Shown in pieces: positions 20,745 through 31,375 of a DNA stretch of 64,000 nt. Source of the stretch: Melitaea cinxia (lineage: Eukaryota > Arthropoda > Insecta > Lepidoptera > Nymphalidae); assembly GCF_905220565.1 (NCBI RefSeq), contig NC_059416.1, positions 1,302,001-1,366,000 on the forward strand, given 5' to 3'. Position 1 is the stretch's first letter, and every line of letters begins with the position of its first letter. Made by a program: the position numbers and the translations under genes. The notes beneath the pieces were generated by a model. The model had not been told where the DNA came from, made no database searches, and saw only the letters and a list, made by a program, of their open reading frames with translations.

Positions 20745-21325
20745 ACAATAATTCTTTACATAAAGAATTTATTATTATTACCAAGTTTTTTGCATTCGTA
20801 ATTAATTGGATGAAAAAAGTGATTACAGACAAGTAAATTTCTAATAGAAAAGAAAACAAATGAACACATTGGCGAATAAGAGAGATTACTCAATTTATGT
20901 AGAAGTGAATGTTTATTTTTTATTTTACGATTTTAAATGTCAACACTTACAAATAATGAAATAAAGACTCACGCATCGATTAATTACAATTTGTAATTTG
21001 TAATTACGAATACTTTGAAGAATTAAAATAATAATTTATTATTAATTAAAATAATAATAATTTATTCAGAATTCATTCATCAATTTTTTTTATTCCTAAA
21101 ATGCAAAATAGCTTATTATATTCCTTTTGATACTAATACTCAAAGCAAAATAATTTCTTTTGAGAGTTTAATTATTTAAAAAAAATCCCTTTTATTTAAG
21201 AAGCGTCTTGAAAGCTCATATCGTTTCTTTAAGTATATAATTGAAAGGTATAAAAAATATCAAGCTAGCCTAAATTGTTCTAACCTGTATAGATAGTTCA
21301 AATTCATTAGTCATCTTGGAACAAA
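20745..21325. other. No recognised content
   Basis: AT-rich with repeated AATAATTTATT motifs; no gene or family. Confidence 0.5.
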
Positions 21326-21334
21326 CGTTCTGAC

Positions 21335-21411
21335 GTAGTGGTGCGTACGACGTGTAAGCGCCTAAAATACCAGCAATTGCGGTTTCGATTCCCACTCGGG
21401 ATGGATATTTC
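21335..21411 (+). mobile_element. tRNA-like SINE head
   Basis: GTGGTGCGTACGACGTGTAA and GCGGTTTCGATTCCCACTCG look like the A and B boxes of a tRNA-derived SINE of a type distinct from SINE-A. It is followed at once by a reverse SINE-A tail. Confidence 0.5.
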
Positions 21412-21412
21412 G

Positions 21413-21515
21413 CTTCAGCCTGTAATATCCCACTGCTGGTCATAGGATTCCCCACGTAGGAGCAAGATTAGAGCTTAATCCACCACGCTGCTCCAGTGCG
21501 AATTGGCGCGTTGGA
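21413..21515 (-). mobile_element. SINE-A 3' fragment
   Basis: TTCAGCCTGTAATATCCCAC, GAGCTTAATCCACCACGCTG and CTCCAGTGCGAATTGGCG. Confidence 0.7.
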
Positions 21516-21519
21516 AAAA

Positions 21520-22690
21520 AGTACTTCTCAGGTCTCAATTAAATTTAAATGGGGTCAAAAGAAAAGCACCACGTTTCGATTTAAAAAACTACCTTTTACT
21601 ACCTTAACTTTATTAAAAATTGTTTAATTAAGCATTACTTTAGTACAAGAGATGCAGGTTCGGTCGAACGGTCGATTTTTGATATGATATTAAAAATTGT
21701 TTAGTTAAATACTACTTTAGTACAAGCAGTTGTCCACGTTCACATTGCTTTGTTTATTTAAAACATATGATGACATTTTTGACAACACAAACGAAAAGCG
21801 TAATTTATATTTTATACTAACATAAAAATTTATTACAACGAGTGAGACACCAAAAATACATATTAAAATAACAAGAACATTTAAATAGACGTTCAGTAAC
21901 ATAATTTTCGGAATACTGCAATAACTACGGACTGAGATTCTCCTAGCTAAGTAAGCACTAACTCTTCTGAGTGGTCCAGACTTGTAGAGAGTTATTTTAA
22001 TATTTTGCGTCTAACGACCGAGGTCCGACAGTATTTAACACTAGAAACTTGCTACATTTCGTGATATTTTATTCACATTGAAAATTGAAATTTTTCAAGA
22101 TAAGAAATTCTTTCATATTTTTATGTAGTGCATGAAAAATTTAAGAGCTTTTTTTGTCGAATTTTTTTAGCTGAATTTACATTCTGAATGAATAGTTGAT
22201 TCAATAAACGATTCTTAATTCATTGAAAGGCATATAATTTCGATTGGTAAAATAATTATTCAAAAGTGACTTTCCCGAGTTTTAACTAATCTTTTTTTGA
22301 TGTATTCATTATTGATAGTGCAAGATATTGCATAAAAGGGAATATTTTTTTTTTAAATATATATTTACAAAACTAAAAAATTATAATATGACGGTACGAA
22401 GATCATTGTGTAAAATTAAATTACCACATTATTCAAAACGCAGAAAAAAATTGCTCAATAACTAATCCAGTTTTATCTAGTTATAACAAGTTTAAACTAG
22501 TTTTAACCTGTGATAATCGAGACATTGAGCGTACTTTTAGGAACATACAGTTGGCAGCTTTCCTTCTTCTAGTATTTCCGGCACACTGCCAGTGTACGCT
22601 TTCTACTTTAACCAAAATCTGACAATTTGCTTTTCTTTATAAATAAAAATTACTTTCTAAGAGGTGAACTTTGATAAATTTTTACCATTT
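21520..22690. other. Mostly unassigned; short tRNA-like repeat 3' piece at 21650-21700
   Basis: GAGATGCAGGTTCGGTCGAA and GGTCGATTTTTGATATGATA match the 3' half and flank of the tRNA-like repeat at 37.0 kb. ATTAAAAATTGTTTA and the following TACTTTAGTACAAG occur twice about 100 bases apart (21619 and 21691). The rest is AT-rich without landmarks. Confidence 0.45.
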
Positions 22691-22695
22691 TTGTA

Positions 22696-22840
22696 AGGAG
22701 GTTTAACTAGGGGATTAGGAGTAGGATCGACAGCGGGCTGGCGATGCTTTTGTTGTTGCAGACGTCTCTTAGCTACGGTAATCTTTTACCATCAGGTGAT
22801 CCGTACGCTTGTATACCGAACAAGTTATATTAAAAAAAAG
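22696..22840 (+). mobile_element. rep-B 3' fragment
   Basis: GGGGATTAGGAGTAGGATCG, GCAGACGTCTCTTAGCTACG and CCATCAGGTGATCCGTACGC, ending in an A run. Confidence 0.65.
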
Positions 22841-22884
22841 AATGCTAATGATAACAATAATATTATTTATTGTACACCATTTAA

Positions 22885-22966
22885 CAGGCATCTATAAGCT
22901 ACGGTAATCTCTTATTATGAATTGAGCCGTAAATTTGTTTTCTGATCTAGTTGTAAATAAAAAAAG
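22885..22966 (+). mobile_element. rep-B terminal fragment
   Basis: CAGGCATCTATAAGCTACGG to CTGATCTAGTTGTAAATAAA, ending in an A run. Confidence 0.5.
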
Positions 22967-22998
22967 TAGTAGAAAGTAGAAATAGAGTACTATGCAAG

Positions 22999-23105
22999 AA
23001 AGTAGGAGAAGGATCGGAGCTTAATCCACCACGCTGCTCTACTGAGGTTTTATATATATATATATTTACAACGAGTTACGATCGCTATCAGGTGTATACG
23101 ATAAT
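22999..23105 (-). mobile_element. SINE-A fragment interrupted by (TA)n
   Basis: TAGGAGAAGGATCGGAGCTT, CCACCACGCTGCTC and GTTACGATCGCTATCAGGTG, with a TATATATATATATA run where AATATATTCCC normally stands. Confidence 0.65.
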
Positions 23106-23439
23106 AATATTATTTTAATGGACATAATTATAAAATTTGGCAAGGAGCATCGTTTCTACATTACAATAATTTCCCAAATGATAACAACGAAGTGGACTCT
23201 ATTAAAAACCATTAAAGATATTGATGATGGGTATATCGATTTCATATTATACGAACTGACCCGTTGAACTTCGTACAGTGTTCATATATAATGTTTATAA
23301 TCTATACATCTATATATATACATATAAATTATGAAGTTGAAGTGTGAACTGTGTCTCTATGAATTCAAAATAATTGTATTTTTTTTTCAAGTGCATATAG
23401 TTATCTATACGATACTGAAACTAACAGAAACAAGCTATT

Positions 23440-23545
23440 TTTAAATTTTTTGTCTGTTTTTTTGTTTGTCCGGCTAAGGGCCGTGATGATTTTTATGGGA
23501 CCTTCACTGAAGGATAGAAGAGGTTGTGACAAGCCGCGTTTTATG
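23440..23545 (+). mobile_element. Hel-2 fragment
   Basis: TTTTTTGTCTGTTTTTTTGT, TTGTCCGGCTAAGG and GGGACCTTCACTGAAGGATA correspond to the Hel-2 middle. Confidence 0.45.
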
Positions 23546-23549
23546 TTAA

Positions 23550-24645
23550 TACATGCTGCCTAGATAGGTATGAAATAACCCAACACTTTATATTAAATAT
23601 GACAATTTTTGCCAGCAAAAACAACTAAAATTACAAAATATGATAAAGGAGTCACATGGCAACTTATAATTTTTATTCCATAATTTCCACGGGTTCAGGA
23701 TCACACTGTTACAAATATAGTATATACATACAATCTGCCACGCGAACAAAATCGCGGTTATAGCTAGTAAGGTCCAGTTAATAAGGAACACAAGACAAAA
23801 GTATGTATCTAATTTGGATGTAATCTTTCAAAAGATATTTGCTTACATATGTACATTTCGGAGATTATAATTAATAAGATTTAGTTATTTTCTCACCACA
23901 ATATTGTAAACATGACATTTGATAGGTACATAATAACATGAACAATAATATTGTGGAAGACCGGTACCTAAGCTAGGCTCGACGCCTGTTTGAGGACACC
24001 AGGTCTCCACCCCTTAATAAAGTACATTTCAATTATCATCATACGGGCATTAACAATTGTTGTAAACAATATTATATGAGATAGTAAATTTATATAGGTA
24101 TTTATATCTAAGGTGGGTAAGGTGAGTAAGGGTATATTTATATATTTATTGTTGGTATATTTTATGTTATACATGGTCCGATATTTCTTAAGGCCAAAAA
24201 ATGTAATCTTCTGATATCTAATTTTTGCTGAAAGCGATTCCTTACCAGTATATTCATAGCATTTTTGTGATATTTTCAGATACAAAAACATTCTTGTTTT
24301 CTAAAATTTGATGAACGTGACATAAATCTAACGATCTAGTTGTTTTCAATAAGATACTTATATTAAAAATCGCTGTACCTAACTTTTCAGCTTCATAACA
24401 TTAGCATGAATACAACATATACAATTATACAGACAGCTAAAATATACCCATTTGGCAAACACTCACGAGTTCATCGACCTTATTTAATTACAAAAAAAAA
24501 ATATATGGAATTTTAGAACAAAGGAAAAATGTTGAAATATAAGCTTCAAAACAGTAATGTGATTTAAATGTAAAACAGCATCAATATGCACGGAATATTC
24601 TGAATGAGATATGGTATTCGTAAATAAAGGGAATTTGTTTCGTAA
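23550..24645. other. No recognised content
   Basis: AT-rich; only chance frames up to about 107 codons with no recognisable domain. Confidence 0.5.
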
Positions 24646-24648
24646 AAA

Positions 24649-25199
24649 TAATTGTGTTTGATCGCAAACGAAAAAAAAAACCGACTTCAATTACATCGAC
24701 GAGTAATACAACGTAGATCGACGAAAAAATAGTCAAGTAACTACGCGTTATCAAAGATTACTCAAAAAGTAGTTATCAGATCTCGATAAAATTTATATGT
24801 AACCACATGATAAACATCAGCTTTCGATTAAATCAAAAATTATCAAAATCGGTATACTCAGTAAAATGTTATTGCGGATTTTCGAGAGTTTCCCTCGATT
24901 TCTCTGAGATTCCATCATCAGATCCTGATTTCCTTATCATGGTACCAAACTAGGGATATCCTCTTTCCAACAAAAAAAGAAATATCAAAATCGGTACATC
25001 TAGTAGAAAGTTATGCGGTATAATACAACGTAGGTCGACGAAAAAAGCGTCAAGTAAAAACGCATTATTAGATATAACTCGAAAAGTAGTTGTTAGATCT
25101 CAAATAAATTTAAATGGGACCAATTGGCACACACCACCTTTCGATTAAAACAAAATTTGTCGAAATCGGTCCACCCGGTCAAAAGTTCTGATGTAACAT

Positions 25200-25234
<35 letters not shown>

Positions 25235-25273
25235 GTCGAATTGAGAACCTCCTCCTTTTTTGGAAGTCGGTTA
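24649..25273 (-). mobile_element. Family E, full-length form
   Basis: Mirror of 20126-20737. It begins with AATTGTGTTTGATCGCAAAC (the terminal hairpin) and AACCGACTTCAATTACATCG, and ends CCTTTTTTGGAAGTCGGTTA. A pure A run of nearly 30 bases at about 25203-25230 replaces the T run after the left end. Both internal units are present. Confidence 0.85.
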
Positions 25274-25476
25274 ATAACGGTTAAGAGCGAGCCGTGTTCA
25301 CGCGCAAAGGGTTTCCTATTACTCGTACTAGGAAGTGATGGGTTTGGTTTCTACTAAATTTTTTTCAGGTTTCTTTCACAAAAACTAAGACCAACAGCTT
25401 GACATGCTCTCTAAGGGAAGGTGAAATTATATGCACGGACAACCTAACCGGAAAGAAATAAGTGTACATATAGAAA

Positions 25477-25655
25477 TAGCTGTTGCACTGGCGGTCGCGG
25501 TTTCGATTCCAGCACACGACACACATTTGTATTGGCCATATAGATGTTTGTCGTGGTCTGAGCGTCGTGCTTGTGTATTGTGTGTGTTCCCGGACCCCCG
25601 ACACAGGAGAAAATCCTACTTTGGGTCGTTGAGTGTGAAGCATTTATTTATTTAT
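25477..25655 (+). mobile_element. SINE-A' (CCCCCGACACAGG subtype)
   Basis: B-box GCGGTTTCGATTCCAGC, then TTGTATTGGCCATATAGATG and the subtype 3' region GACCCCCGACACAGGAGAAA and GGGTCGTTGAGTG, ending in TTTATTTATTTAT. The head is shared with SINE-A but the 3' end differs. The A-box part is truncated. Confidence 0.75.
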
Positions 25656-25773
25656 CCATTCAAAGCGGTTATCCCGTTCAACATGCCAGGGCGGTTGTAA
25701 CTTGTAATATACTAGACATGTTTTTGAATGAGAATTAGATTTAAGTTCTCTCCGAAGCACAATCACTATAACG

Positions 25774-25834
25774 ATTCAGCTTGTAACATCCTACTGTTGG
25801 GCATACGCCTTTTTTCCATGGAAGAGAAGGATGG
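25774..25834 (-). mobile_element. SINE-A tail fragment
   Basis: ATTCAGCTTGTAACATCCTA and CTGTTGGGCATACGCC. Confidence 0.55.
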
Positions 25835-26339
25835 ATGAAATAGATATTTATATTGGTATATATATTTGTTTCCTGTTCGTATGTCTATCCGCACGAATGT
25901 CTAAAGCACGACGGAAAACAATGCCCCTATGTCTGAATTATAAAATGTCAATTCATATGCAATGAAAGATAAATAAATAATAAAGTAGTGTCGTAGGTGT
26001 CTGCTGGCATACTTCAGATACGGTACTCTAAAAATATTGTTCGTAATTCGTAAGAAAAAGACGCCGTGGCTCGAAACTCTATACTTCAATTCGGAGTTGT
26101 TTTGTCGGAGATAATAATTAAAATGTACGGAATATCCTTTTCGCTTTTTTTTTCCTGGAAGAATTCATTTGCATATAGTGATGTGACGGTACTCGTTTTA
26201 TAGATATCGATATTCTGATATATATGGGAAGTAATAAATTATTCTTAATATGTAGAATTGTATATTATATTCTATTTATAGGTTGTATTGTAAATTTATC
26301 TTCTCTAATAAAAAATAAATAATAAATAATAATAATAAT

Positions 26340-26666
26340 TGTGCTGTGTGGCTACGGCACTAAAGAATTTAGCCACCCCCTCTCTTCCCGTGGGTGTCGT
26401 AAGAGGCGACTAAGGGATAACAAGGTTCCACAACCACCTTGGAACTTAAGAAGCCGACCGATGGCGGGATAACCATCCAACTGCTGGCTTTGAAATACAC
26501 AGGCCGAAGACGGGCAGCAGCGTCTTCGGTGCGACAAAGCCAGTACTGCGGTCACCAACCCGCCTGCCCAGCGTGGTGACTATGGGCAAAACACATGAGT
26601 TCACGTTATTTGTGGCGTAAACTTGTGGAGGCCTATGTCCAGCAGTGGACTGTATAGGCTGTAATG
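26340..26666 (+). mobile_element. SINE-C, full length
   Basis: Runs from TGTGCTGTGTGGCTACGGCA to CTGTATAGGCTGTAATGA, essentially the same ends as the copy whose target duplication is clean (33471-33795). It contains GTCGTAAGAGGCGACTAAGG and ACAGGCCGAAGACGGGCAGC. No tRNA-like boxes are obvious, so it may be the 3' part of a larger non-LTR element or a SINE with a different head. The roughly 60-codon frames in it are shadows. Confidence 0.85.
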
Positions 26667-26753
26667 AATAAAAAATAAATCACTTGTTAAGCACTAAACT
26701 CGAGAATGGCTTTACTGTTTCTTGCCAATTTTTTTTTTAGTTTTCTAATATTT

Positions 26754-26793
26754 TTAACCGACTTCCAAAAAAGGAGGAGGTTCTCAATTCGAC

Positions 26794-26848
<55 letters not shown>

Positions 26849-28633
26849 ATGTTACATCAGAACTTTTGACCAGGTAGACCGATTTCGACAAATTTTGTTT
26901 TAATCGAAAGGTGGTGTGTGCCGATTGGTCCCATTTAAATTTATTTGAGATCTAACAACTACTTTTCGAGTTATATCTAATAATGCGTTTTTACTTGACG
27001 CCTTTTTCGTCGACCTACGTTGTATTATACCACATAACTTTCTACTGGGTGTACCGATTTTAATAATTCTTTTTTTGTTGGAAAGGGGATATCCCTAGTT
27101 TGGTACCATGATAAGGAAACTAGGATCTGATGATGGGATCCCAGAGAAATCGAGGGAAAATCTTGAAAATCCGCAACAACTTTTTACTGGGTATATCGAT
27201 TTTGATAATTTTTACTTTAATCGAAAGCTGATGTTTATCATGTGGTCACATATAAATTTTATCGAGATCTGATAACTGCTTTTTGATTAATCTTTGATAA
27301 CGCGTATTTACTTGACATTATTTTCGTCACCTTACGTTGTATTATACCTCATAACTTTTTACTGGGTGCACCGATTTTGACGTTTCTTATATAAATTAAA
27401 AGCTACTATTCGTCACGTGGTCCCATTCAAATTTAATTGAGATTTGATTCGTAATTTGTGAGTTATATCTAATATTGCGTATTTACTTGACGGTTTTTTC
27501 GTCACCCTACGTTGTATTATACGTTATATCTTTTTACTGGGTGCACTGATTTTGATCTTTTTTGTATAAATCAAAAGCTAATACTTGTCATGTCGTCCGT
27601 TTTAAATATGATTGAGATATAATGAGCAATTTTTGAATAATCTTTGATGACACGTATTTACATGACGATGTTAAGACGACTGTGGTCATGTTCAATACTT
27701 TGCCACAACGCCATCTATCAAAATGTTATGAAATTACTTCGTTCACTATCGATCCAATTACAATATTCCACTAGAGTAGAGAGTAGCAGTTTATTCGTTA
27801 TAAATATATTTGAGCTTTTAATTTTTGAGTTATCGCTAATACTGGGTATTTACTTGGCTATTTTATGTCGACCAACGTTATATTAACCTCATTACTATTT
27901 TACTGGGTGGACCGATATCGATGATTCTTTTTTAATCGATAGGTGGTGCTTGTCATGTGGTCCCATTTAAATATAATTGAGATTTGACTCGAACTTTTTG
28001 AGCTATATCTGATATGGCGTATTTACTTGACTGTTTTTGGAGTTTTCTCCTTAAGAATCGATTTTCATTTAAAGCCCCGGAATGAAAAAATTGAACAGTA
28101 AAATCTACTGAACGAATGACCTTGTTAGAGATGGCGTTCAGACGTTTTCTAATAACGCAATTAGGTTCCGATAGATGGCGTTATTGCATTAATTTATTTA
28201 CAATTTGATATAGTAATAATATATTTCTTAGACTAGTAAGCCTTTTTGTGCCTATTTAGACAGTTGATCTGAAGGGGTAAACTCCAGTCGTGCATCGGAG
28301 CTGTGTGAAAACATGAACATTACATATTTTTAATAAAAAAGACATAAACCGTAATTCAATATAAATCCGCTTCAACTAAAAAACCCGCCGTAATAAGCGA
28401 TGTCAGCGCTTCGCGCGAATCGACGACGGGCCTTTTATGAAATTTCTGCCTACAATCGCTAACAAAATGTTAGAAATAACAGTAGAACATTATATAGGTA
28501 ATTCTACAATTTTATAATGTCGCGTTATATGGAATACGAACAAAGTATTACTATTTTTTCGTCGATCTACGTTGTATTACTCTTCGATGTAATTGAAGTC
28601 GGTTTTTTTTTCGTTTGCGAGCAAACACAATTA
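26754..28633 (+). mobile_element. Family E, long form (1.9 kb) with internal tandem array
   Basis: Left end TTTAACCGACTTCCAAAAAA, a T run of about 40 at 26802-26844 and the usual first two units. Four further unit boundaries then appear, marked by GCGTATTTACTTGA-like segments at 27302, 27477, 27652, 27844 and 28017 (spacing 175, 175, 192 and 173). From about 28043 to 28548 there is sequence absent from other copies. The normal right end (ATGTAATTGAAGTCGG, hairpin TTTGC-GA-GCAAA, ACAATTA) closes the element. Confidence 0.75.
27302..28035 (+). repeat. Diverged tandem array, unit about 175 bp
   Basis: Each unit carries GCGTATTTACTTGA, a TTTTTTCGTC-like segment, CTACGTTGTATTATAC, ACTTTTTACTGGGTG-CACCGATTTTGA and a GTCATGTGGTCCCATT-like segment. 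Units are clearly diverged from each other, so the amplification is not recent. Confidence 0.65.
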
Positions 28634-28799
28634 TTTAAGTTCGTATGTAATGAAAAACTCAAAAATGCGGAAAATTGTGCAAACAAATTGGATAATTTCT
28701 GAGAAAGTATTATAGCATAAGTATATATTATTATTTATATTTAGAAATACGTGATGAAGAGTAGGCCTTACACGCTTACTCTTCGTCTGCGAATTCAAT

Positions 28800-28914
28800 T
28801 GATCCGTCAACCCGCAGTGGAGCAGCGTGATGTGCTCTCCTTTCAAATCCTTTACAGTCTTTCTTCTACGTGGAGAAAGAGGCCAATGTCCAACAGTGGA
28901 ATGTTACTGGCTGA
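28800..28914 (+). mobile_element. SINE-A 3' fragment
   Basis: GATCCGTCAACCCGCAGTGG, AGCAGCGTGATG and GAGAAAGAGGCCAATGTCCA plus ACAGTGGAATGTTACTGG. Confidence 0.7.
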
Positions 28915-29025
28915 ATATGTTATACGTTAAGAATATATGATTTACGTAGTATCTGAATTTTTAACTTTACGAGTTTGATAGTTCGCAGTATTAACAAGAA
29001 ATAACTTTATACTTAATATCACCAA

Positions 29026-29228
29026 TCTTACATTTAAAATTCTCGTGTCACAATGTTAGTTACCACACTCCTCCGAAACAGCTGAACAGATTTTTATGAA
29101 ATTTTGTGTACATATTGGGTGGGTCTGAGAATCGGCCAACATCTATTTTTCATACCCCTAAGTTACAAAGGAGGAAATAAGGGAGTTAATAATTTATATA
29201 GCAAAACAACGTTTGCGGTCTCAGCTAG
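29026..29228 (+). mobile_element. Hel-1 non-autonomous Helitron
   Basis: A|TCTTACATTTAAAATTCTCG start and GTTTGCGGTCTCAGCTAG|T end. The interior has CTCCTCCGAAACAGCTGAAC and GGTCTGAGAATCGGCCAACA. Confidence 0.8.
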
Positions 29229-29559
29229 TAAATATATATATCTGTGTATATAAGAACTAGTTGAAAAATAAATTTAAGTCGAAAGTTTTAAATAAGATAT
29301 TAAGTGCTGAAGTTAACGATTACGTACTAAAGTTTTCCGTTATTTTGCAGTTGAAGTGAAATTATTAATGGTGTGTTTGTCGAAGTTTTGACCGGAACAT
29401 CAGCGATTGTATATTACATCATCTGTTTGTTGGAAGTAATTTTGAGCTTATTTTATGTTTTATTGGTAAATAAAGTAAAAATATTATAAAAGTCTTGCAA
29501 CTTAGGTGTCAGGAGTGTTTATACGTTATTAGTCAAGTTTATTTATTAAGTTATTTTAT

Positions 29560-29812
29560 TTAACTGAGGTAGGGTACGGTAGGAAAATTCCTGCTCGAAA
29601 TATGGAGCAGCCCGACTGGGGTAGCTCGACCTTACAGAAAATAATGCAGCTAAATAATACTGTTTTCGAGTGTTGTGATCCTATGGTAAGTCAGGTGGCC
29701 AGGGCTCCTGATCAGGGATAGGGTCGGCTTGCAATGCTTCTAGTGTTGCAGAAGTCTATAAGCTACGGTAATTGCTTACCATCAGGTGAGCCATACGCTT
29801 GTTTGCCGACCA
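29560..29812 (+). mobile_element. rep-B, nearly complete
   Basis: TTAACTGAGGTAGGGTACGG, GGAGCAGCCCGACTGGGGTA, GGGATAGGGTCGGCTTGC and TTACCATCAGGTGAGCCATA, ending GTTTGCCGACC. The near-palindrome GGAAAATTCCTGCTC near its start corresponds to GCAGGAATTTCCTGC in better copies. Confidence 0.8.
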
Positions 29813-29886
29813 ATACCTATGACCTTATATATATAGTTTAGAAATAAAATATAAACTAAAACATTGCAATTATGGAAATAGTATAA

Positions 29887-29888
29887 TT

Positions 29889-29923
<35 letters not shown>

Positions 29924-29924
29924 T

Positions 29925-29955
<31 letters not shown>

Positions 29956-29963
29956 CCATCATT
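29887..29963. repeat. (CAT)n microsatellite, tail of SINE-C
   Basis: Some 24 CAT units with one TAT interruption, directly joined to the tail complement of the SINE-C at 29964. They are the expanded (ATG)n tail of that insertion. The poly-aspartate frame on the minus strand is produced by this repeat. Confidence 0.9.
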
Positions 29964-30266
29964 CCAGCCTATTGCAGTCCACTGCTGGACATAGGCCTCC
30001 ACAAGTTCGCGCCAAAAATGCGTGAACTCATGTGTGTTGCCCACAGTCACCACGCTGGGTAGGCGGGTTGGTGACCGCAGGGCTGGCTTTGTCGCACCTA
30101 AGACGCTGCTGCCCGTCTTCGGCCTGTGTGTTTCAAAGCCAGCGGTTAGATGGTTGTCGCGCCATCGGTCGGCTTCTTAAGTTCCAAGGTGGTTGTGGAA
30201 CCTTGTTATCCCTTAGTCGCCTCTTACGACACCCACGGGAAGAGAGGTGGTGGCTATATTCTTTGG
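29964..30266 (-). mobile_element. SINE-C, near full length
   Basis: From CCAGCCTATTGCAGTCCACT to GGTGGTGGCTATATTCTTTG. The last 20 or so 5' bases are missing. The tail reads as an RTE-like C-terminus on the minus strand (VEAYVQQWTAIG). Confidence 0.85.
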
Positions 30267-30274
30267 TGACTTTA

Positions 30275-30905
30275 AAAAATTCTATAATATCCTCTTTGAA
30301 GGCGTCATTGTAATAGATGAACTGACTTTAAATGAACCAAAATACGCGTTGTAAACATCGAGTTATACTTATAAATCATAATAATAGTGCCCTTGAAAGT
30401 CTATTAAGGCATTATTTATATTAATTAACATATTTTGTAAGTTTAGAAAAACATATTAAGTAACTTTTTGCTTATGCATAAAAATAATACTCAAAAAATA
30501 ATTTTTAATATAATTACCAAGTTTAAAATTACTTATTTCAATATAAAATACCAATGAATCTCAGAATTTAAGATACTGGAGCTTCAACGTATAGGAGTTT
30601 ATAATTTAGTCTGTGTGGTGTAATCGTGTTGCCAATAAAGATGTGAGGTTTATGTTGCTTTGTGTGCTCCCAGAGGCGTTACACCTCTAAAGGCTTTTAT
30701 TGAGTTAGATTGAGTTAGGATATTGCATCAACACCTTCGTGAGATTACGATCGATGAATTGCGCTTTTCCCATTTTATATTTGATTAGTTTAAAAAAAAT
30801 ACCTATAAATTTTTTTAGGCTCTTAATACATGAATAGTTAAAGTAAAATCATAATGTTTTTTTATGTTATTTTTATCAATAAATAAAAAAATGATGGACG
30901 TGAAA
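30275..30905. other. Mostly unassigned
   Basis: AT-rich; TGTGTGCTCCCAGAGGCGTT near 30660 may be a degraded SINE-A' piece. No gene is supported. Confidence 0.4.
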
Positions 30906-30912
30906 GGGATGA

Positions 30913-31124
30913 AGACTCGTTTGCGCAGCGGTCACAATACGGGCTGTTGCGCTGGCGGTCGCGGGTTCAATCCCCGCTCACTAAAAATATTTGTATTGGC
31001 CATATAGATGTTTTGTTGTGGTCTAGGCGTTTGTGCTTATGTATTGTGTGTTTTCGGACCCCCGACACAGGAGAAAATCCTACTGGGGGTCGTTGAGTTT
31101 GAAGTGTTTATTTATTTATTTATA
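30913..31124 (+). mobile_element. SINE-A' near full length
   Basis: A-box-like GTTTGCGCAGCGGTCAC, B-box GCGGGTTCAATCCCCGC (30960-30976), then GGACCCCCGACACAGGAGAA, CTACTGGGGGTCGTTGAGTT and a TTTATTTATTTATTTAT tail. Confidence 0.8.
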
Positions 31125-31375
31125 CAAAAAATTATAGTCTAAAATAATCTATAATACAGCATAATACAGTCCAAATAAGCCTATGTAAAAATTTTAAAGA
31201 TAAATAGCCATAAAATCGCAATTGAATATGGCAAAATAGAAATAGACAAAAATTGCCTGAAGACGATTATGACGAGTTTATAAATACTAGTAGCCCAGTG
31301 ATCGTTATTCGAGCATAATTTAAATTATAAGTTTAAACATTATTAAGGTTCTGTTGTCAAAGACTATACTTCTAA

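Noticed and set aside
26352..26558. Recurring frame with LALSHRRRCCPSSACVFQSQQ at 8.6, 17.5, 26.4, 30.0 and 33.5 kb
   Set aside because: Translation of SINE-C. It ends at different points in each copy and appears only where the repeat is.
26802..26844. Long T run as a terminator or regulatory site
   Set aside because: It sits at the variable T stretch after the left end of every family-E copy, so it is slippage within the repeat.
29856..30053. Poly-aspartate protein on the minus strand
   Set aside because: Produced by the (CAT)n tail of a SINE-C insertion; the EAYVQQWTAIG part is the RTE-like tail.
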